64,000 nt of DNA from contig NZ_JBLWIS010000012.1 of the NCBI RefSeq assembly GCF_048381675.1, positions 29,068-93,067 on the forward strand. Direction: 5' to 3'. Both the position numbers and the translations under genes were made by a program. Numbering within the stretch: position 1 is the stretch's first letter; every line of letters starts with the position of its first letter. Positions 52,741 through 60,900 of the stretch are shown here, piece by piece. The DNA is from Advenella sp048381675. GTDB lineage: Bacteria; Pseudomonadota; Gammaproteobacteria; Burkholderiales; Burkholderiaceae_B. The notes under the pieces were generated by a model that was not told the DNA's origin, did not search any database, and was given only the letters and a program-made list of their open reading frames with translations.

Positions 52741-54285
52741 GTGAGCAAGCAAAGAAAAAACGTATTATTGATTGTTGTCGACCAATGGCGTGGCGATACC
52801 CTGGCCAAACTGGGCCATCCTGTCATCAAGACCCCTAATATTGATGCTTTGGCCGAGGAGGGAGTTACCTTTGCCAGGCACTATACCCAAGCCGTACCTT
52901 GCGGACCAGGCAGGGCTTCGTTGCTGACCGGTTTGTACATGATGACGCATCGTGCCGTACAGAACACCATTCCGCTGGATTCCCGTCATACCAATATTGC
53001 CTGGGAAGTACGCAAGGCAGGCTATGAACCGGCCCTGGTTGGCTACACCACAACCACGCCTGATCCACGTAAGGTGTCTCCCGAGGATCCCCGCTTCAAG
53101 GTATTGGGCGGTGATATGGAAGGCTGGCGTCCGGTAGGCTCCTGGGGTTTGCACATGGAGTCTTACTTTGCCTGGCTGAGCGCGAAAGGTTTTGAGGTAC
53201 CCGATAATCCTTGGGATATCTGGTTGCCGCAAGGCCGGGAAGCCGGTGATATTGGTGCCACGAATAAACCCAGCTCTATTCCGGCAGAATTGTCCGATAC
53301 AACCTGGTTTACCAATAAGGCGCTTGAGTACTTGCACGGCGTTAAAGACAAACCCTGGTTCCTGCATTTGGGTTACTACCGTCCGCATCCGCCATTTGCC
53401 GCGCCAGCGCCTTACCATGATATGTATGATCCGGCTGATTGTCCTGATGCCATCCGTGCCGAGACGGTCGAGAAGGAAGGTGAGCAGCATCCCATGCTCA
53501 AGTTCTATCTTGACTCCATCAAGCGCAATCGTTTTTTTGAAAATGGCGAGGGGCTGGGTGCTGAAATGGATGATGCCGAAGTACGCCAGATGCGCGCTAC
53601 TTACTATGGCCTGATGAGCGAGGTGGATGACCAGTTGGGCCGTGTGTTTGATTACCTGAAACAAACCGGCCAGTGGGATAATACCCTGATCGTGTTTACC
53701 AGTGACCATGGTGAGCAGCTGGGCGATCATCACCTGCTGGGCAAGCTGGGCTATTTCGACCAGAGCTTTCATATTCCGATGATTGTGCGTGATCCTTCCC
53801 AACAGGCCGACCAGACTCGTGGCCAGATTGTCAATCGCTTTAGCGAAACCATCGACACGATGCCTACTATCCTTGACTGGATGGGACTGCCGGTGCCAAG
53901 GGCTTGCGATGGCAGCTCATTATTGCCTTTTGTGCGTGATGGGCAAGCCCCCGCGGACTGGCGCACTGAAGTGCATTACGAATTCGATTTCCGCAATATT
54001 TATTACTCCAAACCTGAAGAAGTCTTGGGCCTGCAAATGGATGAAAGTTCCCTGGCCGTGGTACAGAATGAGCAATACAAGTATGTGCATTTTGCCGGTT
54101 TGCCACCGTTGTTCTTTGATTTGGAGCAAGACCCACATCAACTGGTTAATCAGGCCGGGAATCCCGCCTACGACAGCGCAAGGCTTGCCATGGCAGAGAA
54201 AATGCTGAACTGGCGCCTGCGTCATGCCGATCGATCCTTGACTGGCTATGCCGCCAGCCCGGAAGGTTTGCAGTCGCGACTATAA
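52741..54285 (+). CDS. Phosphonate monoester hydrolase / phosphodiesterase (sulfatase superfamily)
   Basis: Formylglycine enzyme that cuts phosphonate monoesters and phosphodiesters, and more slowly sulfate esters and sulfonates. The 514-residue length equals that of the Rhizobium and Burkholderia PMHs, and long stretches match them from memory, for example VPCGPGRASLLTGLY, VQNTIPLD, TTTPDPR and LHLGYYRPHPPF. C54 in C-G-P-G-R is the residue to be oxidised to formylglycine; D14, Q15, D322 and H323 (TSDHGE) supply the metal site. GTG is the start. No signal peptide is visible, so it acts in the cytosol on substrate brought in by the ABC importer. Annotation as arylsulfatase is the main alternative. 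Confidence 0.9.
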   Translation: MSKQRKNVLLIVVDQWRGDTLAKLGHPVIKTPNIDALAEEGVTFARHYTQAVPCGPGRASLLTGLYMMTHRAVQNTIPLDSRHTNIAWEVRKAGYEPALVGYTTTTPDPRKVSPEDPRFKVLGGDMEGWRPVGSWGLHMESYFAWLSAKGFEVPDNPWDIWLPQGREAGDIGATNKPSSIPAELSDTTWFTNKALEYLHGVKDKPWFLHLGYYRPHPPFAAPAPYHDMYDPADCPDAIRAETVEKEGEQHPMLKFYLDSIKRNRFFENGEGLGAEMDDAEVRQMRATYYGLMSEVDDQLGRVFDYLKQTGQWDNTLIVFTSDHGEQLGDHHLLGKLGYFDQSFHIPMIVRDPSQQADQTRGQIVNRFSETIDTMPTILDWMGLPVPRACDGSSLLPFVRDGQAPADWRTEVHYEFDFRNIYYSKPEEVLGLQMDESSLAVVQNEQYKYVHFAGLPPLFFDLEQDPHQLVNQAGNPAYDSARLAMAEKMLNWRLRHADRSLTGYAASPEGLQSRL

Positions 54286-54310
54286 TCTGAAGTTTGTATA
54301 ACTATTTGCA

Positions 54311-54335
54311 GGGTGCCGGATGTTATCCGGTACCC
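54311..54335 (+). terminator. Hairpin between PMH and HAD phosphatase genes
   Basis: GGGTGCCGGAT, GTT, ATCCGGTACCC form an 11-bp stem with one mismatch. No strong T tract follows (TGTTGC), so readthrough to the HAD gene is expected. An upstream ATG at 54320 lies within this stem, which is one reason to start the HAD gene at 54353. Confidence 0.55.
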
Positions 54336-54352
54336 TGTTGCAGGAAACCGCA

Positions 54353-55021
54353 ATGAATGATGCAGGAAAAATCCTGAATACCCGTACCGCACTGATTTTT
54401 GATCTTGATGGCACTTTAATCAATACCGAGCCTGATATTCGCCGTGCCCTCAATGATGCGCTGAAAGAATGCCGCTTTGAACCCATGCCTGCGCATATGC
54501 CGGTACCCAATATGCATGCCACGCTGGGGGATATCGTTACCACCGTCATGGAAAACCAGGGTATCCCTGCCGCGGCCATGCCCGATTTACTTGCCGCTTA
54601 TGCCAAATATTACCGTGACAATGGCCATGTCGATGCGCAATTGTATCCCGGTGTGCTGGCGTTTTTGCAAAACCAGCAGCAAAGGGGGTGTGTTATGGCG
54701 GTTTGTACCAACAAGATCAGGAAGGATGCATTAAGGGTATTGGCGCATTGCGAAATTTTGCCATTTTTTGGCAGCGTGATTGGTGGTGACACTGCCGTGC
54801 ATCCCAAACCCCATCCGGCACCATTGTTGCAGGCCCTGCAGGAAATTGGCATGGCCCCTGAAGAGGCGGTTTTTGTAGGTGATACCTACGTAGATGCGCT
54901 GTGTGCCAGCCAGATCAACATGGATTTCGTCCATCATGAAGCCGGTTATGGAGGCGAAAAGGTTTTTGACTATCCTGCCAATGCCCGCTTCATGGATTAC
55001 CGTGATTTGATTCAATCTTGA
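54353..55021 (+). CDS. HAD-family phosphatase (phosphoglycolate phosphatase-like)
   Basis: Cytosolic phosphatase of the haloacid dehalogenase superfamily. The 222-residue protein has D17-x-D19 in IFDLDGTLINTEPD, the motif II Thr in VCTNK, the Lys in HPKPHPAPL and the acidic motif GDTYVDALCA, with an alpha-helical cap between. The start at 54353 follows AGGA. Placed 68 bases after the PMH gene it may remove phosphate from the monoester that PMH releases; that link is inference. It could equally be an ordinary Gph paralogue. Confidence 0.85.
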   Translation: MNDAGKILNTRTALIFDLDGTLINTEPDIRRALNDALKECRFEPMPAHMPVPNMHATLGDIVTTVMENQGIPAAAMPDLLAAYAKYYRDNGHVDAQLYPGVLAFLQNQQQRGCVMAVCTNKIRKDALRVLAHCEILPFFGSVIGGDTAVHPKPHPAPLLQALQEIGMAPEEAVFVGDTYVDALCASQINMDFVHHEAGYGGEKVFDYPANARFMDYRDLIQS

Positions 55022-55076
55022 AATAAATGGAAAATCCGGTCAGCCGAAAAAAACATCAGCCAGCCGGATATGGCGT

Positions 55077-55751
55077 TTATATCCACCTTTCCAGCATGCC
55101 GATTATCCCGGCAAAGGCCAGATACGGTCCAAACCGGATCATGCTACCTGCGTTGCGCTTGCCGCGCAGGCGCTGTACCAGCACGACAATCAAAGAGAGC
55201 CCGGTGGCTACAATCAGCAGCACGGGCAGGAACATCCAGCCAAACCAGGCACCCAGGGCGGCGATTAGCTTGAAGTCGCCAAACCCCATGCCTTCGGTTT
55301 TGGTAATGCGTAAAAATATCTGGTAAAGCAGCCACAGGCTCATATAGCCGCCTGCGGCACCCAGCACGGCATGCTCAAGTGGCACGAAAGTATCATTAAT
55401 GTTGATTAGCAAACCCGCCCACAACAGGGAAAGGGTCAGGTGGTCGGGCAACAGGCTTGTTTCGGCATCGATCCAGGCCAGGCTTAGTAAAACCAGCATG
55501 AAGCCAATACTGGCCAAGGCGGCAAAACTACTGCCAAAAAACCAGCAGAACAGTGCGGCAATCAGCGGGCCGAGCACCATGAACTGGCTGCGTAACCGAA
55601 AATGCCAGGCAGGCACTTGCAGCGGAAGGTCCGGATCAATTGTGCGTGGCAGGATATAGGCGGCCCGGCTAAGCCAGAAACAGGCTGCCAGTGCAAGCAG
55701 TACAGCCACTAACATGGCAAGCAGCGGTTCATCGATCAGGTTGGTCCACAT
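55077..55751 (-). CDS. Prepilin peptidase (A24 family) without methylase domain
   Basis: Membrane aspartyl protease of the type IV prepilin peptidase family. The two active-site aspartates are in WIDAETSLLPD and GFGDFKL. Length is 224 residues against about 280 for full PilD: the N-terminal cysteine-rich methyltransferase region (paired CxxC) is absent, and no cysteine occurs in matching positions. The protein is all helices. No pilin or secretion gene is within the window, so it is an orphan here. It is convergent with the HAD gene. Confidence 0.85.
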   Translation of the reverse strand: MWTNLIDEPLLAMLVAVLLALAACFWLSRAAYILPRTIDPDLPLQVPAWHFRLRSQFMVLGPLIAALFCWFFGSSFAALASIGFMLVLLSLAWIDAETSLLPDHLTLSLLWAGLLININDTFVPLEHAVLGAAGGYMSLWLLYQIFLRITKTEGMGFGDFKLIAALGAWFGWMFLPVLLIVATGLSLIVVLVQRLRGKRNAGSMIRFGPYLAFAGIIGMLERWI

Positions 55752-55989
55752 TTCTCATTTCCGTTTGGGTGTTTGGCCACAAGGTATTGGGCAGGAAGTA
55801 TTGATTTTAACGGATTTGTCGTTGTATGCAGGAAACAGCCCGGGCCAGATTTGCCCTATCCGGTGAATCAGGCCATGGAGGGTGGTGTTAAATGGGGTAA
55901 CATTCTGTTTGCCCTGGTGAATTGGCCTGTGAATAGACGGTTTGGCAGGATATTTGGAATTTTGCAAACATAGAAAAAGAGGAGACGAT

Positions 55990-57156
55990 ATGTTTCAACT
56001 GAAAAAAACCACGCTTTGCATGGCACTGTCCTTGGGTGTTTTGTCAGCATCACAGGCAGCCGAGCCGATCAAGGTGGGCGTTGCGCTGGATATTTCCGGC
56101 CCTTTTGCGGCGATTGGTGTGGAAACCCGTGATGGCATTGAGCTGGCGATTGAAAAGCTGGGTGGCAAGCTGGGTGGCGTAGAGGCCGAGTTCCTGCAAA
56201 CCGACTTTGCCGGCAACCCCCAGCAGGCCAATCAACTGGCCAACCGGTTCATCCAGAAAGACAAGATTGATTTCTTCACCGGTCCGGTTGCTTCCAATGC
56301 GGCACTGGCCGTTGGCCCAGCCCTGTTTGCCGCCAAAGTACCTTTTCTTTCCAGCAACCCCGGCCCCAGCCAGTTTGCCGGCAAGCAATGCAACCCGTAT
56401 TTTTTTGGTGTTTACCAAAACGACACCTATGATGAAGCGGCAGGGGTGCTGGCCAACGAGGCCGGCTATAAAAACGCGGTTATCATTGCGCCCAATTATC
56501 CGGCCGGCAAAGATCACCTGGGTGGTTTCAAGCGCACTTATAAGGGTGAAATAAAAGAAGAAATCTATACCAAAGTGGGCCAAATTGATTACGCGGCTGA
56601 AATTGCCCGGATCCGTTCTGAAAAACCCGATGCGGTTTACCTGTTCCTGCCGGGCGCGATGGGGATTAATTTTGTAAAACAGTTTGTGGGGGCAGGCCTG
56701 AAAGACATTCCGTTGGTGGCACCCGGCTTTTCTGCCGACCAGGACGTGATTGCCGCGGTGGGCGATGCGGTGGAAAACATGCAAAACACGGCGCATTGGG
56801 CGCATGACCTGGACAATCCGGCCAACAAGGAGTTTGTGCAGGCCTTCCGTGACAAATACAAGCGCTATCCCACCGTGTATGCGGCCCAGTCTTATGACGT
56901 GGTCATGGCCATGGATGCAGCGGTTCGTGATGTCAAAGGCAATGTCCAGGATCGTGATGCCCTGGTGGCTGCCCTGAAAAACGCCAACTTCAACTCGGTA
57001 CGTGGCGAGTTCAAGTACGGGGCTAACAATTACCCTATCCAGAATTATTATGTGCGCAAAATTGGCAAGAATGCCAACGGTGAATTAACCAATGTTCTGG
57101 TGAAAACCATTTTGCCAAACCATCAGGATGCCTATGTGGCTGAATGCAAGATGTAA
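55990..57156 (+). CDS. Branched-chain amino-acid-type ABC transporter binding protein
   Basis: Exported binding protein of the LivK/type I class; ligands in this family range from branched amino acids to aromatic acids and amides. The 388-residue precursor (ATG at 55990 with GAGGAG upstream) has a signal peptide ending near SQAAE and the segments IKVGVALDISGPFAAIG, QQANQLANRF and APNYPAGKDHLGGFKR. It heads a five-gene operon. Confidence 0.87.
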   Translation: MFQLKKTTLCMALSLGVLSASQAAEPIKVGVALDISGPFAAIGVETRDGIELAIEKLGGKLGGVEAEFLQTDFAGNPQQANQLANRFIQKDKIDFFTGPVASNAALAVGPALFAAKVPFLSSNPGPSQFAGKQCNPYFFGVYQNDTYDEAAGVLANEAGYKNAVIIAPNYPAGKDHLGGFKRTYKGEIKEEIYTKVGQIDYAAEIARIRSEKPDAVYLFLPGAMGINFVKQFVGAGLKDIPLVAPGFSADQDVIAAVGDAVENMQNTAHWAHDLDNPANKEFVQAFRDKYKRYPTVYAAQSYDVVMAMDAAVRDVKGNVQDRDALVAALKNANFNSVRGEFKYGANNYPIQNYYVRKIGKNANGELTNVLVKTILPNHQDAYVAECKM

Positions 57157-57186
57157 GTTGTGTTCAGTTTATAAACGGACGTATTG

Positions 57187-58107
57187 ATGGATGTGATTTT
57201 TGTTTTCGAGCAATTGCTTAACGGGGTGGGTTATGGCCTGATGCTGTTTTTGCTGGCGGCTGGCCTGACCCTGGTGTTTGGCATCATGGACACGTTGAAC
57301 CTGGCGCATGGCTCGCTGTATATGGTGGGGGCCTATCTGGCGGCCCGCGTACACGAAGCCAGTGGCAGTTTCCTGCTTGCCATTGTGGTGGCGGTTGCGG
57401 GTACAAAAATACTGGCTTTGCTGGTGGAAGTGCTGGTCATGCGACGGCTTTACCGGCGCGATCATCTTTCCCAGGTGTTGGCCACCATTGGCCTGATCAT
57501 GATTGCTGATGATGCGGTACGGGCCATTTGGGGACCATCCCCCATCATGGCACCCACACCGGCCTGGCTGTCGGGGCCGGTGACGCTGTTGGGTAGCCTG
57601 CCTTACCCGTCATACCGGCTGATGCTGATTGTGGCAGGGTTGCTGGTGGCGCTGGGGTTGTATCTGTTGGTTAACCATACCCGTCTTGGCATGATTGTGC
57701 GGGCAGGGGCTTCCAACCGGCGCATGGCCGAGCTGATGGGGGTCCGCGTAAACCGGGTGTTTTCTTTTGTTTTCATACTGGGGGCAGGCCTGGCTGCGTT
57801 GGCAGGTGCTCTGATGGGGCCTATTAGTGCGGTGCAAATCGGCATGGGCGATGCTATCCTGATTCCAGCATTAGTGGTGATTGTGATTGGTGGTATTGGT
57901 TCTGTCAGGGGCGCCTTTGTGGCTGCATTGCTGGTTGGCCTGATAGACACTGCCGGCCGGGCATTCTTGCCGCCTTTGCTGCATGTGATGTTGCCGCCCG
58001 CCTTGGCAGCAGACCTGGGTTCGGGACTGGCCAGTATTGCCATGTATATCCTGATGGCTACCGTATTGGCACTCAAGCCATCCGGTCTTTTTCCGGCAAG
58101 AGGCTAA
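57187..58107 (+). CDS. livH: Branched-chain amino-acid-type ABC permease, LivH
   Basis: First permease, 306 residues from the ATG at 57187 (a TTG sits one codon earlier). It has LNLAHGSLYMVGAYLA near the start, a LivH hallmark, and about eight helices; the loop NRRMAELMGVRVNRVF follows. The gene is 30 bases behind the binding-protein gene. Confidence 0.9.
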   Translation: MDVIFVFEQLLNGVGYGLMLFLLAAGLTLVFGIMDTLNLAHGSLYMVGAYLAARVHEASGSFLLAIVVAVAGTKILALLVEVLVMRRLYRRDHLSQVLATIGLIMIADDAVRAIWGPSPIMAPTPAWLSGPVTLLGSLPYPSYRLMLIVAGLLVALGLYLLVNHTRLGMIVRAGASNRRMAELMGVRVNRVFSFVFILGAGLAALAGALMGPISAVQIGMGDAILIPALVVIVIGGIGSVRGAFVAALLVGLIDTAGRAFLPPLLHVMLPPALAADLGSGLASIAMYILMATVLALKPSGLFPARG

Positions 58108-58110
58108 GCG

Positions 58111-59106
58111 ATGCAAAACAATGATCAAGCCATGGTGCCTGCGGTGCCGCTTCAGTACCAGTTGCGGCAGGAAAGCGGCTGGTTTTTATTTGCCCCCTGG
58201 CTGGTGTTGGGGGTGCTGGCGGTCTTTCCGCTAGTGGCACCCCTGCTTGGGTTGGACTATTACGTGGGTTTTGTGCAAAGGCTCATGATTTACAGTATTG
58301 CCGCCAGCAGCCTGAACTTCCTGATTGGCTATGGTGGCATGGTGGCGCTGGGACACGCCGGTTTTCTGGGCATTGGTGCCTATACGCTGGTAGCCCTGCT
58401 TGATAGCGGGCAAGATTCCGTGTGGTTGGCCTGGGGGCTGGCCATGGGGGTGTCGGCGCTGTTTGCCCTGTTGATTGGCAGTATCAGCATTCGTACCCGT
58501 GGCATGTATTTCATCATGATTACCCTGGCGTTTGCCCAAATGTTGTATTACCTGGCGGTTTCATTCAGCCGCTTTGGCGGGGAAGACGGTTATGGCATTT
58601 ATACCCCGTTATCCTTGGGTAGCTGGCTCGATGACGTGCCCCATGCCCTGTACTGGATCGTGTTGCTGATTGCGGCTCTGGTGTTTGCCATGGGCAGCCG
58701 GGTGGCCTGTTCCCGGTTTGGTCTTGCCCTGCAGGGCATTCGCGACAATGAAGTGCGTATGGGTGCCATGGGTTATCCGGTGTATGCCATTCGCCTGCTT
58801 GCCTTTGTGGTGGCCGGTGCGTTTGCCGGTTTGGCTGGTGCCATGCTGGCGGTCAATAATAATTTTGTCAGCCCGTCCATGATGTCGTTTGGGGAATCGG
58901 CCGGGTTGTTGGTGATGGTTATTTTAGGCGGTATGGGACATCGTTGGGGCCCGGCACTGGGGGTGGTCGTGTGGCTGACTCTGGCCGAAGTGCTTAAGCT
59001 GTATACCGATTACTGGCACTGGCCCATGGGCTTGATTTTGCTGCTGTCTGTCTTCCTGCTACCGGCAGGCTTGGCAGGTGGCAGTCGCCGAAGGGTGATT
59101 AAATGA
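58111..59106 (+). CDS. livM: Branched-chain amino-acid-type ABC permease, LivM
   Basis: Second permease, 331 residues, with the LivM segments GYGGMVALGHAGFLGIGAY (19 residues) and IRDNEVRMGAMGYPV. It begins 3 bases after livH and overlaps the livG start by 4 bases. Confidence 0.9.
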   Translation: MQNNDQAMVPAVPLQYQLRQESGWFLFAPWLVLGVLAVFPLVAPLLGLDYYVGFVQRLMIYSIAASSLNFLIGYGGMVALGHAGFLGIGAYTLVALLDSGQDSVWLAWGLAMGVSALFALLIGSISIRTRGMYFIMITLAFAQMLYYLAVSFSRFGGEDGYGIYTPLSLGSWLDDVPHALYWIVLLIAALVFAMGSRVACSRFGLALQGIRDNEVRMGAMGYPVYAIRLLAFVVAGAFAGLAGAMLAVNNNFVSPSMMSFGESAGLLVMVILGGMGHRWGPALGVVVWLTLAEVLKLYTDYWHWPMGLILLLSVFLLPAGLAGGSRRRVIK

Positions 59107-59852
59107 GTTTGCTGCAAGTACAAGGCCTGGTAAAACGGTTTGGTGGCCTGCTGGCAACCGATCATGTTGACCTTGGCGTGGAAGCGGGCGAAATCCATGC
59201 TTTGATTGGCCCGAATGGTGCCGGTAAATCAACCTTGGTTAACCTGATATCCGGATTGCTGGCGCCTGACGAAGGCACCATAAAACTGGACGGGGTCGAG
59301 CTGGTGGGCAAGTCCATGAACCAGCGGGTACGCCATGGCCTGTCGCGCTGTTTTCAGGTAACCAGCATTTTTACCGGGCAAACCGTATTTGGCAATTTAA
59401 TGCTGGCGGCCCAGGCGCACGAAGGGTCCAGTTTCCGCTTTTTTGGCCGGCGTGACCACGAAGTGTTGCTGCATCAGCGGGCATTGGCATTGGCTGAGAA
59501 AACAGGGCTAGGCGATTGCCTGAATGTCTTGGCAGGCACCTTGCCCCATGGTGTGCAACGCAAACTTGATGTCGCCCTGGCCCTGGCCTCGCGGCCCAAG
59601 TTGTTGCTGCTGGATGAGCCCATGGCAGGCATGGGGCCCGAGGATGCTTTGCAAATGATTGCATTGATTCGCAACCTGCGGCAGGATTGCGCCATTTTGC
59701 TGATCGAGCACGATATGGATGCCGTTTTTCAGCTGGCCGACCGGATCTCCGTGCTGGTGTATGGTCGTGTTTTAACTTCAGGCAATGCTGCCCATATCCA
59801 GGGCCATCCACAAGTGCAGGCGGTGTATCTGGGTACCGGAGAACAGGCATGA
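59103..59852 (+). CDS. livG: Branched-chain amino-acid-type ABC ATPase, LivG
   Basis: First ATPase, 249 residues: Walker A GPNGAGKST, the LivG-type FQVTSIF, signature LPHGVQRKLDVA (in place of LSGGQ), Walker B LLLLDEPMAGMGP and IEHDMD with the H-loop. It overlaps both neighbours by 4 bases (ATGA type). Confidence 0.92.
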   Translation: MSLLQVQGLVKRFGGLLATDHVDLGVEAGEIHALIGPNGAGKSTLVNLISGLLAPDEGTIKLDGVELVGKSMNQRVRHGLSRCFQVTSIFTGQTVFGNLMLAAQAHEGSSFRFFGRRDHEVLLHQRALALAEKTGLGDCLNVLAGTLPHGVQRKLDVALALASRPKLLLLDEPMAGMGPEDALQMIALIRNLRQDCAILLIEHDMDAVFQLADRISVLVYGRVLTSGNAAHIQGHPQVQAVYLGTGEQA

Positions 59853-60565
59853 GCGAAACGCCTTTGCTGAGCTGTAAACACCTGAATGCAGGTTATGGTG
59901 CGAGCCAGGTTCTGTTTGATGTGGGTTTTGAAATTCATTCAGGTGAAACCATTACCTTGTTAGGCCGCAATGGCATGGGTAAAAGCACCACCATTAAATC
60001 CATTATTGGTGACATCCGCGGCAAGTCGGGTGAAATTCACTTTATGGGCCGGCCGGTGCAGGCCCTGAAGGCGGATGCGATTGCCCGCTTGGGGATTGCG
60101 ATTGTGCCGGAAGGCCGCTTGTGTTTTCCGAACCTGACCGTCCGCGAGCATTTGCTGGCCTTTGCCGATCAGCGCAACGGGCGGGCCGATGGCTGGGATA
60201 TTGACCGCATTTATGCGCTGTTCCCCCGGCTGAAAGAGCGGTCTTCACATATGGGCAACCAGCTTTCCGGTGGCGAGCAGCAAATGCTGGCGATTGGACG
60301 GGCCTTGTCCACCAATCCGCGCCTGCTGATCCTGGATGAGGCCACCGAAGGGCTGGCCCCGGTTATCCGGGATGAAATTTGGGCCTGTCTTGCCAAATTG
60401 CGCCAAGAGGGCCAAACTACGCTTATTGTTGACAAGTACCTGGAAAAACTGCTGGGCTTGGCCGACCGTCATATTATTCTGGAGCGTGGCCGGGTGGTCT
60501 GGGAGGGCACGTCTGCCAGCCTGGCCAACGATCGCAGCCTGTGGTCGCGCTATCTGGGCGTATAA
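59849..60565 (+). CDS. livF: Branched-chain amino-acid-type ABC ATPase, LivF
   Basis: Second ATPase, 238 residues from the ATG at 59849 that overlaps livG. Motifs: Walker A GRNGMGKST, signature LSGGEQQML, Walker B LILDEATEGLAP. The segment usually reading VEQN is VDKYL, as in a LivF subset. It ends the five-gene operon; decayed sequence and repeats follow. Confidence 0.92.
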   Translation: MSETPLLSCKHLNAGYGASQVLFDVGFEIHSGETITLLGRNGMGKSTTIKSIIGDIRGKSGEIHFMGRPVQALKADAIARLGIAIVPEGRLCFPNLTVREHLLAFADQRNGRADGWDIDRIYALFPRLKERSSHMGNQLSGGEQQMLAIGRALSTNPRLLILDEATEGLAPVIRDEIWACLAKLRQEGQTTLIVDKYLEKLLGLADRHIILERGRVVWEGTSASLANDRSLWSRYLGV

Positions 60566-60610
60566 ATCATTAAGTATTCAAAGGACGGTACTGCCATCCG
60601 CGCTATGTGA

Positions 60611-60697
60611 GTCCCATTTGCCGCTTGGCGCAACCCCTGGTTTGAAGAAGACGTGCTGCCGGAACTGAAGCAGCGGGTGCAACGGGTATTGAAATAA
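60611..60697 (+). pseudogene. C-terminal remnant, probably of a uracil-DNA glycosylase-like gene
   Basis: A 28-codon open stretch ending in TAA reads like a protein tail, AAWRNPWFEEDVLPELKQR, which recalls the end of bacterial uracil-DNA glycosylase-family proteins (a WF-x-x-x-x-LP-x-L pattern). A stop (60608-60610) precedes it, and the bases before, which might have coded the HPS motif, are out of frame. The rest of the gene is gone. The family is inferred from memory; a chance open frame is possible. Confidence 0.35.
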
Positions 60698-60703
60698 ATA
60701 CTG

Positions 60704-60748
60704 ACTGACCCCCAACGGTTGAATGGGTGTTCAACTTTGGGAGTCAGT
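60704..60748 (+). terminator. Long imperfect hairpin after the liv operon
   Basis: ACTGAC-CCCAA-GTTGAA pairs with TTCAAC-TTGGG-GTCAGT over about 45 bases with a few mismatches. It lies after the remnant and may end the liv transcript or be part of a mobile repeat unit. Confidence 0.45.
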
Positions 60749-60798
60749 TCAGCACAGGGGAGTGTGTAGCGCAAATGATGCCACGAAGAAGGAAAATT

Positions 60799-60885
60799 CC
60801 CCTCCTTCGGAGGGGTGGCAGGCGAAGCCTGACGGGGTGGTTGCGTAACAAGTCACGGTCCCAAACAAAGCCTGACGGGGTGGTT
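60799..60885. repeat. GC-rich hairpin repeat with an 18-base duplication
   Basis: CCCCTCC (60799-60805) and GGAGGGG (60809-60815) with loop TTC, then AGGC-GAA-GCCT (60820-60830), followed by an 18-base unit starting AAGCCTGACGGGG at 60825-60842 that recurs exactly at 60868-60885. The second copy continues into GGGGT-GGTT-ACCCC. This resembles dispersed intergenic hairpin repeats and fills the gap between the liv remnant and putP. Confidence 0.7.
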
Positions 60886-60900
60886 ACCCCGCCAACTGGT

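Noticed and set aside
52765..53802. 345-codon minus-strand frame opposite the PMH gene
   Set aside because: Antisense of a strongly identified enzyme, with no recognisable domain.
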